Shown here one piece after another: positions 24,001 to 25,680 of a DNA stretch of 25,680 nucleotides. The notes beneath the pieces are model-generated. The model worked only from the letters and a program-made list of their open reading frames with translations. It was not told the DNA's origin and did not search any database. Position 1 is the stretch's first letter. The number at the start of each line of letters is the position of its first letter. This DNA comes from an uncultured Prevotellaceae bacterium (GTDB lineage Bacteria; Bacteroidota; Bacteroidia; Bacteroidales; Bacteroidaceae): the NCBI GenBank assembly GCA_945787625.1, contig CALZJL010000004.1, forward strand, positions 1-25,680. The letters are read 5' to 3'. A program made the position numbers and the translations under genes.

Positions 24001-25476
24001 CTTGATTGGAGCTGAAATCTTGAGGGTAGAATTCTCGCCTATTGAGGCTGCCACTCCCACAACATTATCACCTGCCAGATAGATATTGCCATTGCTTGAA
24101 TGCCCTATTTCCGCCACCGCACTACCAACTGAAGATGCTGGCATATAAAGCTGGGCCGTAGCCTCGCCCGTACCACCATTCATACGGAATTTATCCGCTT
24201 GTCCTGCATTTATACATACTTTCGCACCCGGCTGCATATAAAGGCGTTGAGAGTAGTAGATCGTGCCGTTGTCGGAATTTGTAAGAATGTTCAGAGTTGA
24301 AGCTTCGTCAACACGAATGATGCCATCTATGTCTGCTGTGTGATTCCAGCCGCATGGATCCTTCAATGTAGCATTGAGAGTGGCTCCATCCTTTATCCAT
24401 ATTGTGGGATTGTCTTCTGTCGCTCCTGTGCCGAACTTTTTAGTGTCATTTGCACTCTTGAGCGACATGCTGTGAGTGCCTCCACTGTATATCAAATGCC
24501 CACTGACAAGGCTATTGAACGTACCATCATGGCTGGTGGATGTACCATTGGAGCTGCTGCCCTTGAAAGTGACGGTGTTCTTGGCGACAGCACTGAACAT
24601 GGCCGGGTTTACTGTGACGATTGAAGATGTGCCATCAATAGTCAGCGAACCACTCCCTCCGATTGTGAAGCTGCCCAGATTGATATTAGAGGATGATATG
24701 GTCGTCGGGGTATTAATGTAAGTTGCAGCGGATGTGAGCGAGCCCTCTCCTGATGTTGCAAATGTTGCTGCATGAGAACCCCACAGACTGACACCTGTGG
24801 CGGTGATTGCCTGATTCATTGTAACGGTAGCTGCATTGGTGAAATTCAGGATAGCAGCTGCATTGGCAAATGCAGGGGTGAAAGAAAGTCCGCTCCAATC
24901 AGAATTTGCGCTTACATTAGCAGTAGGAACAGATGCGTCAACTTTTTCTACCTGCACCTCATAATACATAGTGCGATCTGGATAAGTAGTTTGTGCAAAA
25001 ACCTGATATCCTTCTACATAAGGCATTAAGGCAATATCCTCTTTTTGATTCGTGGCTGATCCACCAGCACCATCCCGGAAATGAGCCGGATATTTCTTGC
25101 CTACAACTAATTCCAAATCATTGAAAGTGTATTTAACCCATTTGGCTTTGCCAAAATTATTATCGGCTGCACTCAATGCAGTTTTGGCAGTTGAAGCCTT
25201 TGTAGTATTTCCTGCATCAGACAACACCAAATAATTTCTTGTATTTGCTCGCGCACCAAGCTTGATATATTTCAACTTCACTGTGGTACCAGCTAGAAGT
25301 TGCTCAGAAGGTGGTATGGTCAAAGAAAAGCCAGCAACACCAGATGCTCCGGCTACGGTAGATGGTGCTCGATCAATGCTGGAGAATTTGACCAGATTAC
25401 CTTCTTGGGTCACTTGCCCCCACGAACTCCCCACACCGACTATTAGCGTCAGGAGTAAAAGTAATAGTTTTTTCAT
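21070..25476 (-). CDS. Large exported beta-strand-repeat adhesin with T9SS-like C-terminal tail
   Basis: The product is 1468 residues. A signal peptide MKKLLLLLLTLIVGVGSSWG is cut near Q. The N-terminal 190 residues form a beta domain. A long Ser/Thr/Asn/Gly-rich passenger has autotransporter-associated strand repeats, e.g. KYGLGTLYITGAVTNTQFGI and, near 745-785, TISNIISGNGGVEIS with ATFSGANTFKGGLTVNQG. From about 1287 comes a conserved Bacteroidales module (KGKFGTVCLPYAAEADGADL, AGKPYIYYS, AGTYVLQTIEG) and at about 1444 the tail EIYDIAGRKQDGLRKGLQIV then NGVKVLVK. That tail resembles Prevotella type IX secretion (or sorting) C-terminal domains, though shortened. It is probably a secreted or surface-bound adhesin; ligand unknown. 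A C-rich DNA look is absent here. It is followed by the small WDSEW protein in the same unit. No frameshift is seen. Confidence 0.82.
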   Translation of the reverse strand: MKKLLLLLLTLIVGVGSSWGQVTQEGNLVKFSSIDRAPSTVAGASGVAGFSLTIPPSEQLLAGTTVKLKYIKLGARANTRNYLVLSDAGNTTKASTAKTALSAADNNFGKAKWVKYTFNDLELVVGKKYPAHFRDGAGGSATNQKEDIALMPYVEGYQVFAQTTYPDRTMYYEVQVEKVDASVPTANVSANSDWSGLSFTPAFANAAAILNFTNAATVTMNQAITATGVSLWGSHAATFATSGEGSLTSAATYINTPTTISSSNINLGSFTIGGSGSLTIDGTSSIVTVNPAMFSAVAKNTVTFKGSSSNGTSTSHDGTFNSLVSGHLIYSGGTHSMSLKSANDTKKFGTGATEDNPTIWIKDGATLNATLKDPCGWNHTADIDGIIRVDEASTLNILTNSDNGTIYYSQRLYMQPGAKVCINAGQADKFRMNGGTGEATAQLYMPASSVGSAVAEIGHSSNGNIYLAGDNVVGVAASIGENSTLKISAPIKGDGRTFKKYGLGTLYITGAVTNTQFGIEAGTLKTSVNLGTSTTLSAGANLVVDGGATEPLAFTMPATNDGATTITSGVVRIAAGTEGANITVSNGATLQLQVTDLQIKAGYDASAVSGEGNVIFVNSEGTQITTNVSGKILSPSANIWSAGAAEAENTTSTAARWSQGVVPTSADDEVVVFMVNEDATMTVDNTLTLGSIYVKGTAGKTLTIKSASSNNISIANMLVSSGVKLDLQSGISISAGIEVESDATMGITISEDKTISNIISGNGGVEISSSDTSTPRVATFSGANTFKGGLTVNQGITAKTTTSTGFGSYTSGAALDALSTITIKDGAAIDIKGTQNYCYRYIISGTGVNNSGAMYNSGSEIGTGARQASSITLTGDATINCAATWGLLANGYGDTKLELNGHTLTKTGNAALLLVSTSKDANTSGTLVIAEGSLQTYNSKTCNLPTYDLIIQDGASYTEAADLTVNHIRIPAGVAVSRVSTTTYDGAGTITLGGAISNPTSNKYLDSWTGTAKLTGTLTNVDLNKLGNANSTVEFNGASGYLLTGTNTTISTNIKLTDPTSTTNAFSSNNGNGNDVRTFAGKVSGTGTMARTAAGTHQKFVFSGDVSEWTGAFKHTRAGDSDQYTTVEFKGNATEINAAIAESAGSNGKLCVNITNDNPVNINKTISKTTTLELTLSGSGTKTFAANVDATKITAPASAKIGISGAATTITTGSIVTLTALDLVVSDEDLAAIPVDESRTVISCSGANSVGTLTLNGAEKYVAVGVTYTAVKNGNNIEIQASVERTTAKGKFGTVCLPYAAEADGADLYTATVQADKVVLTSVSGNEMQAGKPYIYYSTADGGSQTFSKKSGGATVASPANGTDGLMGTFTPMTAQAGTYVLQTIEGVQKFRQVESGKEPTVGAYRCYVVTPTNSAREMNIEFGDATGIDALNAIMSDKAEIYDIAGRKQDGLRKGLQIVNGVKVLVK

Positions 25477-25680
25477 AAATGATTGATGTTTAGTTGTATA
25501 GTTAGGTTAGTATGTGTACGATGGTTGGGTCGGGTACAGATAGACAATGGGGTACTCGAACAGGGGCGGCATTGGGGTATGCCGCAAAGGAGGGGGGATT
25601 GTAAAGGGTATAGATTTTTACAGATGAGGGGGAGGCTGTCCGAAAACCACTAACGAGCAACGTTATAACATTTAGTTGAA
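25477..25680. other. Upstream region of the adhesin, no gene seen
   Basis: I find no gene on either strand in these 204 bases and no clean TAnnTTTG promoter pointing to the adhesin. The region holds a hairpin GCGGCAT-TGGGGT-ATGCCGC at 25566-25585 and four G-runs (25549, 25563, 25574, 25592) on the plus strand. If the transcript starts upstream of these, they are C-rich in its leader. Confidence 0.5.

Noticed and set aside
24340..25029. Plus-strand frames opposite the adhesin
   Set aside because: They are shadows of the minus-strand adhesin gene with no coherent domain.

Overview
The window looks like a chromosome segment of a Bacteroidales bacterium, most likely Prevotella or a close relative. 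The support is internal: promoters of the Bacteroidetes type (TTTG, about 20 bases, TAnnTTTG, without Shine-Dalgarno sites), fimbrillin-type lipoproteins with a Thr-Arg maturation site, DUF3575-like outer-membrane proteins, a FISUMP-like domain protein, an AAA/DUF4143 ATPase, and an adhesin ending in the Prevotella-style GRK...GLQIVNG.KVLVK tail. The genus is an inference.

Layout. Bases 1-382 (minus strand) hold the N-terminal third of cysteinyl-tRNA synthetase. It is divergent from a Rid/chorismatase-like gene (545-1690, plus). A small foreign-looking island follows (about 1700-2674): the truncated start of an XRE-type regulator and a polyvalent-type kinase gene with its own promoter. Bases 2974-12527 look like one long plus-strand operon of six exported proteins: an OmpA-domain repeat protein, a FISUMP-like protein, a helical-repeat protein, a DUF3575-like protein with a charged tail, and two fimbria-type lipoproteins. 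A second module (12625-19197) holds the main fimbrillin candidate, a small DUF3575 protein, a very unusual five-barrel outer-membrane protein and another fimbrillin-family lipoprotein. A perfect 27-bp inverted repeat separates this from an AAA/DUF4143 ATPase (19407-20765). On the minus strand there is a 1468-residue beta-strand-repeat adhesin (25476-21070) followed by a 57-residue small protein (21046-20873).

How they could work together (inference). The two plus-strand modules read as one large surface-fimbria locus: shaft, tip and anchor subunits of the FimA/Mfa type, outer-membrane barrels, and a periplasmic peptidoglycan-binding OmpA domain embedded in a repeat protein. Both modules carry a DUF3575-like gene. 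They differ sharply in base composition.

The most striking global signal is strand asymmetry. From 1 to about 12.5 kb the plus strand is rich in C at silent sites whichever strand is coding, so plus-strand genes use NNC/NNA codons and cysS uses NNG/NNT. The bias vanishes in the kinase island and stops at the 12528-12624 spacer. It also explains the many long antisense open frames in the first half, which are not genes.
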